Positions 11,819 to 20,650 of a DNA stretch of 64,000 nucleotides are shown one piece after another (the first letter of the stretch is position 1; every line of letters starts with the position of its first letter). Below the pieces are notes generated by a model that ran no database searches, was not told where the DNA came from, and worked only from the letters and a program-made list of their open reading frames with translations. Made by a program: the position numbers and the translations under genes. The stretch is from Phaeodactylum tricornutum CCAP 1055/1 (taxonomy: Eukaryota; Bacillariophyta; Bacillariophyceae; Surirellales; Neidiaceae): NCBI RefSeq assembly GCF_000150955.2, contig NW_002238036.1, positions 76,815-140,814 on the forward strand, in the 5' to 3' direction.

Positions 11819-12970
11819 ATGAGTTCGCCGACGGCAGCGTCGGCCGATACCGAGACGTCGGCGTCTTCATCGTCCCTTTCCTGTCGTTCTTGTGTACGAC
11901 TCTTGCAAGAGATTCTCGATCGTCCCGATTCTCGTCCCCGGGCCTACTTGCATGCCATGATGCAGTCACCGCACTCCCCAGTGGAACACTCGAACGGTGT
12001 TACCAGAATGCGGGACGACGAATCGTCCCGCACTCCATCGAAGCCCACAGCGTGCGCGGCAACGTCTCCGGCAAAGCCCTTTCGTTACAAGTCCACAGTA
12101 GACGGCATTCAGGTCGAAATACCGGCCCCTTTGCCCTTTTTTACCGTCCCCCAACGCCGTTGGACGCGACTGCTGGAACCGATCGAAACACAATTCACCA
12201 CGTCGGTAACCGACTCTGCCACTCCACTTAGCGTCGGACTCGCTCGCAAGGAAACCACCCTTCAGGCGACGAGCGTGTTGACGACAACAGTAGCCGTAGG
12301 AGCAGCAACGACACCAACCACAACGACAAATGGGAATTCGCACGCGATTGTCCGGTCCCAGCGCGCATCCTCCCCAAACCCAACCAGAAGATCCCATTCG
12401 ACGACCGTACCCCCGCCATCGGCTCCCAATCCGACTGAATGGTTGCAAATATCGTGTAAAGCTTGTTCGAACCAAGGACCCGAGGGTAGTGCCCGTGCCT
12501 TTGTCATGGGGCCCACGCCCTTGTCGGTCGTGGTCTGTCACAACCGCCTCACCAGTCCACCCCACGACCCGGATTCCCCCACCACCACCCCATCACGGTA
12601 CATGCGCAGCACACCGCACGAGCGAGCTCTGGACGAAATGTCCGAAATATTGACGCACGAATTGACACACGTTTACGATGTCCGCATGCTGCAGCTGGAT
12701 TTGCGCGATTGCGAAAATTTGGCCTATTCCGAAGTCAGGGCCGCTCGACAGGCCGAATGCGCCAATTCGTGGATGCCACAATCCTGTATACGCCAAAAGG
12801 CGCTGACAGCAACCCATAATCTCTTTCCCGATCATGCCCGGCAATGCGTACAGCGTGTCTTGGAACAGGCCATGAAGGATACCCGACCGTTCCCGCCAGC
12901 TCATGCGTCCAAAACCGCCAGTGGTGGAGGTGGTGCGAGTTACGCGGTTCCTGAACCTTCGACACGATAA
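11819..12970 (+). CDS. ATP23: Mitochondrial inner-membrane metalloprotease ATP23 (peptidase M76)
   Basis: The 383-residue product carries the M76 zinc-protease site HELTHVYD (about residues 283–290) followed by the ATP23 signature SEVRAA and a Cys-rich C-terminal part (AECANSW, SCIRQKA, RQCVQRVL). Upstream are the family's conserved Cys segments SCRSCVRLL (about 23–31) and ISCKACSNQ. In yeast and mammals ATP23 acts in the intermembrane space, processing mitochondrially encoded Atp6 and helping assemble ATP synthase. Relative to human ATP23 (about 250 residues) this protein is long because of a roughly 130-residue low-complexity, Ser/Thr/Pro-rich insert between the two Cys segments and a Gly/Ala-rich tail. 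The ATG at 11819 precedes the first conserved Cys segment by only 20 codons and is a good start. No intron is needed. Confidence 0.88.
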   Translation: MSSPTAASADTETSASSSSLSCRSCVRLLQEILDRPDSRPRAYLHAMMQSPHSPVEHSNGVTRMRDDESSRTPSKPTACAATSPAKPFRYKSTVDGIQVEIPAPLPFFTVPQRRWTRLLEPIETQFTTSVTDSATPLSVGLARKETTLQATSVLTTTVAVGAATTPTTTTNGNSHAIVRSQRASSPNPTRRSHSTTVPPPSAPNPTEWLQISCKACSNQGPEGSARAFVMGPTPLSVVVCHNRLTSPPHDPDSPTTTPSRYMRSTPHERALDEMSEILTHELTHVYDVRMLQLDLRDCENLAYSEVRAARQAECANSWMPQSCIRQKALTATHNLFPDHARQCVQRVLEQAMKDTRPFPPAHASKTASGGGGASYAVPEPSTR

Positions 12971-13202
12971 GGTTGAGTAGGTGCGTCTCCCGGAACTTGA
13001 AACCGGCTTAGCATATTCTTGTTTTGTGGTTGCGCATTGCTGTATTGCAGTTTTGATTGTCTATTAGTCACCGTCCCCCTTTCAATACGGCAGCAGTTAT
13101 TTCTATACGTATAAACGTTCGGTTCAATATCCTCTAAAGAATTCCCAGAGGCTCTCGCCGAAGATTGCACGGGCGGCAATCGCTAGCTATCAGAGTTCGT
13201 GT

Positions 13203-14759
13203 TCATAGCTCGGTCGAAATGCGTTCGCGTCGTTTCGTGACCTTCTTCCTCTTGATACTAGGTCTCTCATCGTCCTCCTCGAATTCATCATCATCGTTGT
13301 CCATGAATTGTCGATGGAATTGGTCCTCCCAACCGCGTTGAGGAACAGTATCCCGGTGTCCAAACTGATCCTCTATCGTCAGCTGCCCGTGTACATTTTC
13401 GTCGTGCGATATGTAGTGGTATTCCGTGCGTTGTTTAGGTGATTTGACGCACCGAAAGCCCACGTTCCCGGTCGTCGTGGTTCCATGTAGGGTGGCCCGG
13501 GCACCGAGTGTGGCGGCGTGGTTGAAGCTTCCGTCTAAACTGTCCACGTACGAAGCACCCCGAACAATACGACTCTTGTGCTTTCCTCCACGCATCCATT
13601 CCCACACATTTCCGGTCATATCGTAAAATCCCATGACGTTGGGTGGAAAGGTTTTAACCGGTGACGTTCCCCGCCAATTGTCTTCGGCTTTATTGTCCCA
13701 TGGAAACGTCCCATTGCCCCACAAGTTGGCGTATTGTGACGCCACTTTCCAGTCGGCCGAATCGTCACCCCATGCAAAGGGAGTACGGTTACGGGGGCCC
13801 CAATGGGCAGCCCGCGCCGCTGCCTCCCACTCGCGTTCTCCCGGTAAGCGTTTCCCGACCCATTGACAGTATTCCGCGGCGTCACGGTGGGACACATGCG
13901 TCACGGGATGGTGTTCGCGGAACTTATATGAACTGTCGGGACCTTCGGGACGACGCCAGTAGGCATCGTTAACTGCAATCCAGTGGGACGCTTCTGGGTC
14001 GGATTCGGCGTCCAGCATGGCGTTGGGGGCGAAACTTTCGAGTACGAAACTCCAACCGAATTGTTCGGCTTCGGTTTCGTAGTACGTGGCCTTGACGAAT
14101 TTGGCGAATTCCTTGTTGGTGACGAGCGTCGTGTCCATGAAAAAGGGCCGAACGGCAACTACTTTGGGTGGTACCACTCCACCATCCAGTGGATGTGTTT
14201 CCACGTATCCAAACGACTTGGGTCCGGTCCGATCGACTTTACGGTGTCGTTGCTCAAACAGGGCCTGATGCTGCTCCTGATCGGTCGCGTATTCCGAGGC
14301 ACGAGTGGAATCAAGTGGTACTTGACCTCGATCGGCCACGTTGCGATGCGTGTCGTCGCCATCGGCATGCGCGTGCAGCAGGTCCGCTTCCTCGATGGCC
14401 CGATGCGTTTCGTCAAAGGACGTGCCGAAAATGTAACGGACCGTATTATCCACATCAAAGCCCATACGCTTGCCCTCCTCATCGTGTCGTCCTACGTAGA
14501 CCATATTGTCGTAGTGTTCATCATTGGGGTCCGGATGCGGTTCTAGATTGGCTCCGAGCTCGTTTGGCCAATCAATCGAATCCCCACTGTCGTTTCGAAG
14601 GCTCTCGTCGGTTTGGATGGAACTCGTACCGTAACTCCAGGAACGATTCAGAAACAACAAGAGACCGACGAAAAGGCATCGATTGTATCCTACACGTGAG
14701 TGTGATCTACATAAGATCACCCGTTGCGGGGTCGTAGTTGTCCGAGCACACCATACCAT
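13203..14759 (-). CDS. FGE-sulfatase domain protein, SUMF2/pFGE-like, without catalytic cysteines
   Basis: The C-terminal two-thirds is a formylglycine-generating-enzyme domain: FFMDTTLVTNKEFAKFV, HPVTHVSHRDAAEYCQW, GKRLPGEREWEAAAR, NVMGFYDMTGNVWEW and GNVGFRC. True FGE (SUMF1) oxidises a sulfatase cysteine with two cysteines in 'RGGSWHC..DYCYR'. Here that stretch reads RGASYVDSLDGSFNHA, with no cysteine, and is very like mammalian SUMF2 (pFGE), an endoplasmic-reticulum paralogue without that activity. I infer an inactive paralogue. The open frame extends to 14906, but the ATG at 14759 gives a short basic N-terminus and a hydrophobic segment (CLFVGLLLFLN), a plausible signal or anchor, so I prefer it (518 residues). 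The acidic then basic tail (DDDDEFEEDDE, KRKKVTKRRER) is outside the domain. Confidence 0.85.
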   Translation of the reverse strand: MVWCARTTTTPQRVILCRSHSRVGYNRCLFVGLLLFLNRSWSYGTSSIQTDESLRNDSGDSIDWPNELGANLEPHPDPNDEHYDNMVYVGRHDEEGKRMGFDVDNTVRYIFGTSFDETHRAIEEADLLHAHADGDDTHRNVADRGQVPLDSTRASEYATDQEQHQALFEQRHRKVDRTGPKSFGYVETHPLDGGVVPPKVVAVRPFFMDTTLVTNKEFAKFVKATYYETEAEQFGWSFVLESFAPNAMLDAESDPEASHWIAVNDAYWRRPEGPDSSYKFREHHPVTHVSHRDAAEYCQWVGKRLPGEREWEAAARAAHWGPRNRTPFAWGDDSADWKVASQYANLWGNGTFPWDNKAEDNWRGTSPVKTFPPNVMGFYDMTGNVWEWMRGGKHKSRIVRGASYVDSLDGSFNHAATLGARATLHGTTTTGNVGFRCVKSPKQRTEYHYISHDENVHGQLTIEDQFGHRDTVPQRGWEDQFHRQFMDNDDDEFEEDDERPSIKRKKVTKRRERISTEL

Positions 14760-15252
14760 GGTTGCGGGGACAATTGTCGTACAAAGGTTGGTTACGTGTG
14801 TGCGTGAGATGTGATGGCAATGCTGGACGGAACGGAAACGGAAAAGTGAGAAATCCGACACGATTTCAGGGTCTTTTAAAACCCGGATGTTGTGGAGTCG
14901 AGGCAACTAACTGTCATCTAACTCCAGACTGATGCCCGCAATTCGACGTTCCGCTCACCGTCATACCAAACAACCGGTAATAAGCTTTCACGATCCCATC
15001 AATTATCTATCCGGTTTAGACTCTAATGGAGTATTTGGAGTGGGGTTACTTGGACGAGCGCACTGACGAAACAATTCTAACTATATAGGGACACACGTGC
15101 GTCCTATTCGGCTAGCTCCCGGATCCTAGTCTCTTCAGTCAACAATACTATTTTCCGTGCCGATTGAAACAAAGCTTTTTCGACTGTGCGTTGGTTATAA
15201 AAAGATACTATTCACGAAAAAAAACACCATTGGCATCGACCCGTACTGGTCC
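14760..15252. other. Intergenic spacer: promoter side of the FGE-like gene, 3' side of NDUFA6
   Basis: No gene or repeat was recognised. Both neighbours are on the minus strand, so this must hold the NDUFA6 3' end and the FGE-like gene promoter. Confidence 0.4.
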
Positions 15253-15722
15253 TTACTGCACCCAACGATGAAACTGTTCTTCTTCCGAGGCGTTGGCGCC
15301 CAATCGTTTGTCGTTGAAATCGGTGCCGATCGGTCCTTCAAGCAACACCATTAAATGTGTCTTTTGCTTGTGTTGTAGCAACGTATCTTCCAAATCAATG
15401 TAGCCCTTCTCTACCAGCATATCTTGCACACGTTGGTCCTTGACGTCCTTGTTGTGATAAAAGTGATCGCGAATTGCCTTTTTCGCGTCCGCGCGACTAA
15501 TATTCATCAGATCGTAAATCATCAGGACGCGTGGCACTTCCCTGTGCCAACAATAAGGCAACACGCAGTAAAGTGAGTCATGCGCGTGTTCAGCGAGGCC
15601 ACAACCGAAAAGGATAACGTCCTCGCTGCTCTTGCTTACCGCATGATACATTTGTACAATCGTGCCGGTCTATTGTGCAGGGGAATCTCACGAGCAATCT
15701 TGCCCAATTGCAAACTCGTCAT
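15253..15722 (-). CDS. NDUFA6: NADH:ubiquinone oxidoreductase subunit NDUFA6 (B14, LYR family)
   Basis: Two exons are supported: 15722–15640 and 15541–15253, with a 98-bp GT–AG intron (donor GTAAGC, acceptor GGCACAG). The spliced protein is 123 residues, close to the 128–130 of mammalian NDUFA6. It contains the LYR-family helix around ARLYKCIMREVPR and then the NDUFA6-typical block DQRVQDMLVEKGYIDLEDTL with HKQKTHLM, which aligns with human '[28 protein letters not shown]'. NDUFA6 is an accessory subunit of mitochondrial complex I that docks an acyl carrier protein. The start ATG at 15722 gives MTSLQLGKIAREI. The unspliced frame would begin at 15651 and lack the LYR helix, so the intron decides the model. 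It is divergent from the glutathione-transferase gene 369 bp away. Confidence 0.85.
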
Positions 15723-16090
15723 GGCAAAACGCTAGACCTTCTCTTACGCGTCGCAATCGCTGAGAGTGTGAAGTCCTCGAGTGTCGTCGGCGTCGACCTT
15801 GGTTCCGCTGGATTGATTCCCCGGGCTAGCTTTGCACACTCACAGTTAGCACTTGGTCCGATCGATCGCTGTTGTCGCTGTTCCTAGTCAGCGCACGGAC
15901 AGCGGAGCAAAACGCCCGATTCCCTCTTTCGAGCTCCGGCTCGAGCTCTATGACGTCAGTGAACACCATTTTTCGAATTTTCGTTCGTTTTCCGTCACAT
16001 TGAAAGTGATAAGTTGTTACCTTTCGTTATTTCTGTTAGTTTATCGATTCGTCTTGTGCTTCCACAGAATCCGACCCGCTCCCGTGTACC
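15723..16090. promoter_or_regulatory. Shared divergent promoter with a TGACGTCA (CRE-type) palindrome
   Basis: The 368-bp interval separates the NDUFA6 start (minus) and the glutathione-transferase start (plus). A perfect TGACGTCA lies at 15951–15958. This is the classical bZIP/CRE site; related TGACGT elements are known in Phaeodactylum promoters that respond to CO2 and cAMP, and aureochromes bind TGACGT. Function here is inferred only from the motif. Confidence 0.5.
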
Positions 16091-16813
16091 ATGGTGTTGG
16101 CTAGGCATTCTCTTTATTGGCAGTTTCCTCTATTGTCAATTCTTGTCTCCTTTCCGTACGGAATTGAGGCCTTGTCTAGTTTGTTGGACGTGGCCAACAT
16201 GGCCTTGCAGAATGCCCCATCCGCCACCCGTTTCGTGACCCACAAAAAGTGTCCCTTTGCACAAAAGGCCTGGTGCGCCCTGGAATGTTTGCAAACACCC
16301 TACCAACTCGAAGAAATTCCCCTGTACGGTGCCAACGGCAAGCCCGACTGGTTTTGGAAACTCAACCCGCAAGGAACCGTCCCGGTACTGGTGTGTCACG
16401 GGGGCGCCGTTGTTTTTCCCGATTCCGACGTGATCCTCGATCAAATTGAAAAGGGAGTCGTCAAGGGTGCCGTTTCGTTGTACCCCGACGACAACGAAGG
16501 TGACCAAAGACGCATTCGGGAATGGCGGGATCGTATCAACGCAATGTTACCAGTTGGTAAATTGTGTGTTCTCGACCAATCCGCTGTTGCCTTGCAACCT
16601 TTGCTACAAAGTATGGATCAAGCCGTTGTGGGTCCGTATTTAGTAGGGGAGCAAATCACGACCGCGGATTGTCACGCTTTTCCTTTTCTATGGCGTCTCA
16701 ACGACGAATTTGATCTCACGGAATATAAAAGGCTGCAATCGTGGCTGAAGACGTGCGAAGAACAAACAGCTTTTCGGAAAACGATCCAGTCCAGCTGGTG
16801 GTGGTGGTGGTAA
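16091..16813 (+). CDS. Glutathione S-transferase-like protein with N-terminal presequence (omega/DHAR-type active site)
   Basis: The 240-residue protein has a thioredoxin-fold N-terminal domain with HKKCPFAQKAW (Cys 54 in a CPFA motif as in omega and DHAR-type transferases), NPQGTVPVLV (the cis-Pro loop that holds glutathione) and FPDSDVILDQIE, then an all-helical C-terminal domain with LVGEQITTADCHAFPFLWRL. This class usually does thiol transfer, dehydroascorbate reduction or deglutathionylation through the Cys. Residues 11–27 are hydrophobic (FPLLSILVSFPYG), suggesting a signal peptide; an internal Met at 37 would give a cytosolic form. The C-terminus ends in five tryptophans, encoded by a run of TGG at the stop. 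The ATG lies in a CCATGG context. Confidence 0.8.
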   Translation: MVLARHSLYWQFPLLSILVSFPYGIEALSSLLDVANMALQNAPSATRFVTHKKCPFAQKAWCALECLQTPYQLEEIPLYGANGKPDWFWKLNPQGTVPVLVCHGGAVVFPDSDVILDQIEKGVVKGAVSLYPDDNEGDQRRIREWRDRINAMLPVGKLCVLDQSAVALQPLLQSMDQAVVGPYLVGEQITTADCHAFPFLWRLNDEFDLTEYKRLQSWLKTCEEQTAFRKTIQSSWWWWW

Positions 16814-17094
16814 CGGTAAAAGTTGTTTTGTTGCTAATGTTGCTGTGGTTGGAAACTGCACCACTGTCCGTCTGGTCCCGGGTTCCTCTCGCGCCAACTC
16901 AACACGATTGCACTCTTTCTCCAATGTGGTAATGCAAGACACTTTCGAGAGTTTGAGGGAAGAAAACAACCCCTACTTCAATTGACAAAGGAGAGCGAGG
17001 TTTTTTATACAGGGTTGTTAATGTAAAGTCAAGTTCTGTCTACCTACAAGCGTTCCCCAAAGCGTCTCGCAACAGACTGGTACAACCTGTTTAC

Positions 17095-17826
17095 TCATTC
17101 CTTTTTGGGGTTGACACACTTTGCAATCTGTAGCAGCGTACCAGATAAGCCATCCGGTACCAGTAAATTGTTGGCCGTTGTGATTTTACTCAAGCTAATT
17201 TGGTAGGATCGATCCATACTCCAGTACGCGGCTCCCTGTCGCAAAATACGTAGATAGGAGGGACTTGTGGGTATGTGTATGGTACCTCGCGAGGACGACG
17301 TTTTCCCAGAGATCAGGGTCTGCGCCTCTATCGGTGCGACTACTCCCACAGCGTTGTTCCCGGCGCACTCTCCGTCTCCCACGTAGGGATAGACCAAACA
17401 GGTTTCCCACTGATAGGCAAAAGGTACCCCTTCGGTCCGACCCACCCGGTCAAAGTCAGACTCCGTCAATTCGTATACAACACCATGCACCACATCGTGG
17501 GGATTGAATGTTCGGCGAACCGATGCAGCCGAAGGTTCCAACAAGGGCGAGCCGGGAACGTCGAAGCGTAACTGAAAGCCCGGCAAGATCGCCGCCGTCG
17601 CGTTGCACGGCTCAATGTTGCGCAGAGACTTCATGGTAGCCGGTAACATGTTGGAACCAAAGGCAAAATATTTCTGGGTAGCCGGTTGCCAAGCAGTACC
17701 TTTCGAGGACATGAGAGCGATGATCGCCAATAGATACGCGGTCAGGTGCCTGCGGCAGGCAACCACGGATTTGCAAATGTCAGCCACTTTCATTGTCACG
17801 CACGGAAGGATTCGGTTGTAAGGCAA
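17095..17826 (-). CDS. Gamma-glutamylcyclotransferase-like (GGCT/AIG2 fold) protein, probably targeted
   Basis: The fold signature YFAFGSNM is at residues 53–60 (family consensus YFAYGSNL), followed by GVVYELTESDFDRVGRTEGVPFAY, whose Glu in TEGV aligns with the catalytic acid of GGCT enzymes. Members cleave gamma-glutamyl-amino acids or glutathione to 5-oxoproline. Upstream lies a basic then hydrophobic stretch (RRHLTAYLLAIIALM) ending in KGTAWQPAT; Ala-Trp after a signal peptide resembles the diatom plastid ASAF-type cleavage site, where Trp is tolerated, so plastid import is possible. M12 (17793) is an equally good start. The substrate is not determined from the sequence. The nearby glutathione transferase is probably a coincidental neighbour. 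Confidence 0.75.
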   Translation of the reverse strand: MPYNRILPCVTMKVADICKSVVACRRHLTAYLLAIIALMSSKGTAWQPATQKYFAFGSNMLPATMKSLRNIEPCNATAAILPGFQLRFDVPGSPLLEPSAASVRRTFNPHDVVHGVVYELTESDFDRVGRTEGVPFAYQWETCLVYPYVGDGECAGNNAVGVVAPIEAQTLISGKTSSSRGTIHIPTSPSYLRILRQGAAYWSMDRSYQISLSKITTANNLLVPDGLSGTLLQIAKCVNPKKE

Positions 17827-18252
17827 GTCGAGGTTATCTAGCTAGCGCGTCGCAAATCATGATGATTATGTGGGGATACGAACGCCAACAATAAAGAAAC
17901 TGGAACTACAAGTACATCGGACAGCACCAAGCCACCAACGCCAACAGGAACGGAAGAACATCTCAAATGTCACCGTTTTCTGTGTCAGGAAATATTCGTT
18001 GTTGCAGTACATTACGACGATGGGCTTCGTGAATCCCAGGCAACTCTGTCACGGGCGCTGCGTCAAGCTGTTTTCTCCATTTTATTCTAGTTAGCCGTCT
18101 GTAAAACTTTGTCAAGTGTAGCCGGATTGACAACAAGATAGTCTTGGAAATAAGGATTAGACTAATGTACGAACCGTAAGAACTAATAGAAAGTCTTGTT
18201 ACTTCTATTTAACACGCATTCCGACATTTGAGCACCACAGCTGCGACCTCGA
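17827..18252. other. Intergenic spacer
   Basis: It holds the promoter side of the cyclotransferase-like gene and the 3' end of the FYVE–SYLF gene. I see no further gene or repeat. Confidence 0.4.
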
Positions 18253-19932
18253 CTAGTATCCGACATCACTCGTCACGTCACTCATTCCAGCGTAGGAATG
18301 TTGATCGGCGGCAGCCGGAGGCATGGGACTTGCGTTGCTGCTGTACAAATTAGAGTCACTGTTACTGTGGTGATGGTCGTAAGGCATGTTCGCTTGGGGT
18401 TCCATTTCACCGTATTCTCCCATGACGGGATCTCTCGGAGGATAGTTCGGTCGAGCCACGGTGGCGCTGTTGGTGTGTGCGTTCCGCATGGCGTTGCCCG
18501 TCGCGTAAAAATGACATCGAGACAAGGCGTCGTACAGCGGCTGCGCCGCTGGTGGTGAAGGAATGATTCCTTGCAAAATTTCTGTCCCTGTAACGGCTCC
18601 ACCGTAAAACTTTTCGTTCACGCGGTCACGCGTCACGACCACTTTCCCATCCAAGGAAATACCCGCGTATAGTCCTTTCGAAAGACTGTAGGTGTAGATG
18701 GGTGCACCGCTACTGCCGGGAGACGTGGCAAAATCCGCTTCGACGGCGCGTCCCAGGGGACCCAACGCGACTCCCACGTCGGCCCCCAGCTGGACTGAGC
18801 CTTGTCGGAACATCATTTCGACGGCTTGGTCCGTCATGAGCAAAAACACGTGATCAGAGATTTGGGCCCCCACCAGGGCCCCCCAGGATAAACCAGCGGT
18901 TCCGATCGCCGACGGTGCACTCCAGCGATCGGTACCAAGGCGAGCCACAGCCAAGCCGGTACCGAATTCGAGTCCGGCCAAGCCAAAGCCAGTTTTGATG
19001 ACCGTCAAGACGGCAATTCCGCGCGCTTGCTCCAAGAGTCGAGCCGGAATACGCACCCCGTCCAAATCACCCAGATTAGGAGAAATGGTGGAGCAATTTT
19101 CTTGGCATTGTTGTAGCTCGCTAGTAGCATCGTCGTACGAATCTGGATACAAATCGTTGGGATGGTAAGGATTCCTTCCGCCTCGGGCAGGCCGCATCGC
19201 GCTCGTGGTGGTCAAGGCGCCCATACGCTTCGGAAGCGGCAACAAATTGTTAAGCGTGTAGGAAGCCTTGCGAATTTCGTGACCCAGGGTAAAAGCGAGC
19301 GGTGAATTGAACAAGCGGCGCGCATCAGTGGGATCCACCATATTGAAGCGCATCGCGTTGGAATTGGCGCGTAGGTCTTCCTGGACCGGAATCAACTGTT
19401 GATAGCAGGGCTGGCAGACACGTAAAGGTTCCCGGGCGAGTTGAAAGCGTTCTTCCAGCCCCTTGCCGTACAGCAATTCGGGTGTTCTGGATAGACCGTC
19501 ACCAGCGGCAGCTCCCGAAGAGACGTAGGTCAACATACGATCGGGGTCTTCGTCGGGACTGAAGGAAATTGAATCTTGCATCGCCGATCGTGGCTTGGCG
19601 CGTTTACCTCCTCTGGGGACGAGGACGATGGAGGACGGGGGAATCAGAGCGCGTTGATCGGAACATTTACCGCAAAAGACGTGTCCGCAGAATCGACAGT
19701 GGTGACGACGGTTCAAAAGATTGAATTCGCTGTTGCAGCGACGGCAAGACAAAGCCAGATCGTCAAACTGCCAGGGAGAACTGACGGAAGCAACCGAAGT
19801 GACGCTGAATTCGTTGGCAATTGACTCCGCGGTAACTTGTTCATGTTCTTTCTGTAGTGCGTGCTCGTCGGCCAGATCTTCGTGTCCGACTTGTTCCGGA
19901 GGAATCTGTGCAATCGTAGCTTTTTCCGCCAT
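18253..19932 (-). CDS. FYVE zinc finger plus SYLF (Ysc84/DUF500) domain protein
   Basis: The 559-residue protein opens with a FYVE-type finger: WQFD (54–57, the WxxD motif), CRRC (63–66), RRHHCRFCG (75–83, the basic patch that binds phosphatidylinositol 3-phosphate), FCGKC (86–90), and the last Cys pair in LRVCQPC (170–176). About 75 residues of low-complexity sequence separate the third and fourth Cys pairs, unusually long for FYVE. A SYLF domain follows (about 295–480: LEQARGIAVLTVIKTGFGLAG, WGALVGAQISDHVFLLM, GLYAGISLDGKVVVTR), which in Ysc84/SH3YL1 binds phosphoinositides and actin. The C-terminus is Asn/Ser/Pro/His-rich. Plants and protists have FYVE–SYLF proteins linked to endosome and autophagosome traffic; that role is inferred here. 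Confidence 0.88.
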   Translation of the reverse strand: MAEKATIAQIPPEQVGHEDLADEHALQKEHEQVTAESIANEFSVTSVASVSSPWQFDDLALSCRRCNSEFNLLNRRHHCRFCGHVFCGKCSDQRALIPPSSIVLVPRGGKRAKPRSAMQDSISFSPDEDPDRMLTYVSSGAAAGDGLSRTPELLYGKGLEERFQLAREPLRVCQPCYQQLIPVQEDLRANSNAMRFNMVDPTDARRLFNSPLAFTLGHEIRKASYTLNNLLPLPKRMGALTTTSAMRPARGGRNPYHPNDLYPDSYDDATSELQQCQENCSTISPNLGDLDGVRIPARLLEQARGIAVLTVIKTGFGLAGLEFGTGLAVARLGTDRWSAPSAIGTAGLSWGALVGAQISDHVFLLMTDQAVEMMFRQGSVQLGADVGVALGPLGRAVEADFATSPGSSGAPIYTYSLSKGLYAGISLDGKVVVTRDRVNEKFYGGAVTGTEILQGIIPSPPAAQPLYDALSRCHFYATGNAMRNAHTNSATVARPNYPPRDPVMGEYGEMEPQANMPYDHHHSNSDSNLYSSNASPMPPAAADQHSYAGMSDVTSDVGY

Positions 19933-20650
19933 AATGATCCGTCCTCGAATTCGAATACGGATACGGTATCTTCGCTAATGTTCTCCTCGCTAGCCCAGAT
20001 TGTCGTCGGTGACGGATCAGTTCTAAAGAGATGACGTGAAGATCACACAAGGAATGTCTTTATCAAAGTAAGAAAGCTTCCACAACAACAACAAGTGCGG
20101 TTGGTACTTGCAATATTGTCCGGCACAGAACTCTTGTGATGGCATCCATCACGACCGAAGGATTCGGCTGCGCAAATAGAAATCCGGAGAGAAGACGAAC
20201 CAAGCGGTAGGGGTAGGTTTATGCGTCTGTCTTCTGTACTTTTTGAGCGACCTACCATCACCGTGCACTTCCCTAGGAACTAGCTCTACTCGAGCTAGGG
20301 CGCCAGTGTCACGAACTACGACCGATGATGGAATGTCAAACATTGAGTTGGACGGAACACAAGCGGAATCGTCCCGTTACAATCTGTACTTCCAGCGGAC
20401 TAGCTTATACGTGTATGGCTAGTGAAATCCAATGACTGTGAAGTAATGCAAAAGATGCGGCTCAATTGCTCGGTCAAGTCTAGAGCAACCACAAAATCCA
20501 AGTGGTACATACAAAGACAGACCGACCGAGCCCTTTCTACTGGACGGCTCCAATTTGCGCACAGAATTGGCTGTGGCACACGCATATTTCCCCTCAAAGC
20601 GCAAAAGTCCCACAACCGTAACGATCGCGTCCCCTGTACCCAACCCGGCC
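19933..20650. other. Intergenic spacer without recognisable features
   Basis: This is about 0.7 kb between the FYVE–SYLF start and the 3' end of the next minus-strand gene. The short open frames here overlap in several phases and have no conserved motif. Confidence 0.4.

Noticed and set aside
11764-12231. 155-codon plus-strand frame overlapping the ATP23 start
   Set aside because: It overlaps ATP23 in another phase, and ATP23 has clear family motifs in its own frame.
13983-14737. Two long plus-strand frames antisense to the FGE-like gene
   Set aside because: They are shadows of a GC-rich coding region; the minus-strand frame holds the conserved domain.
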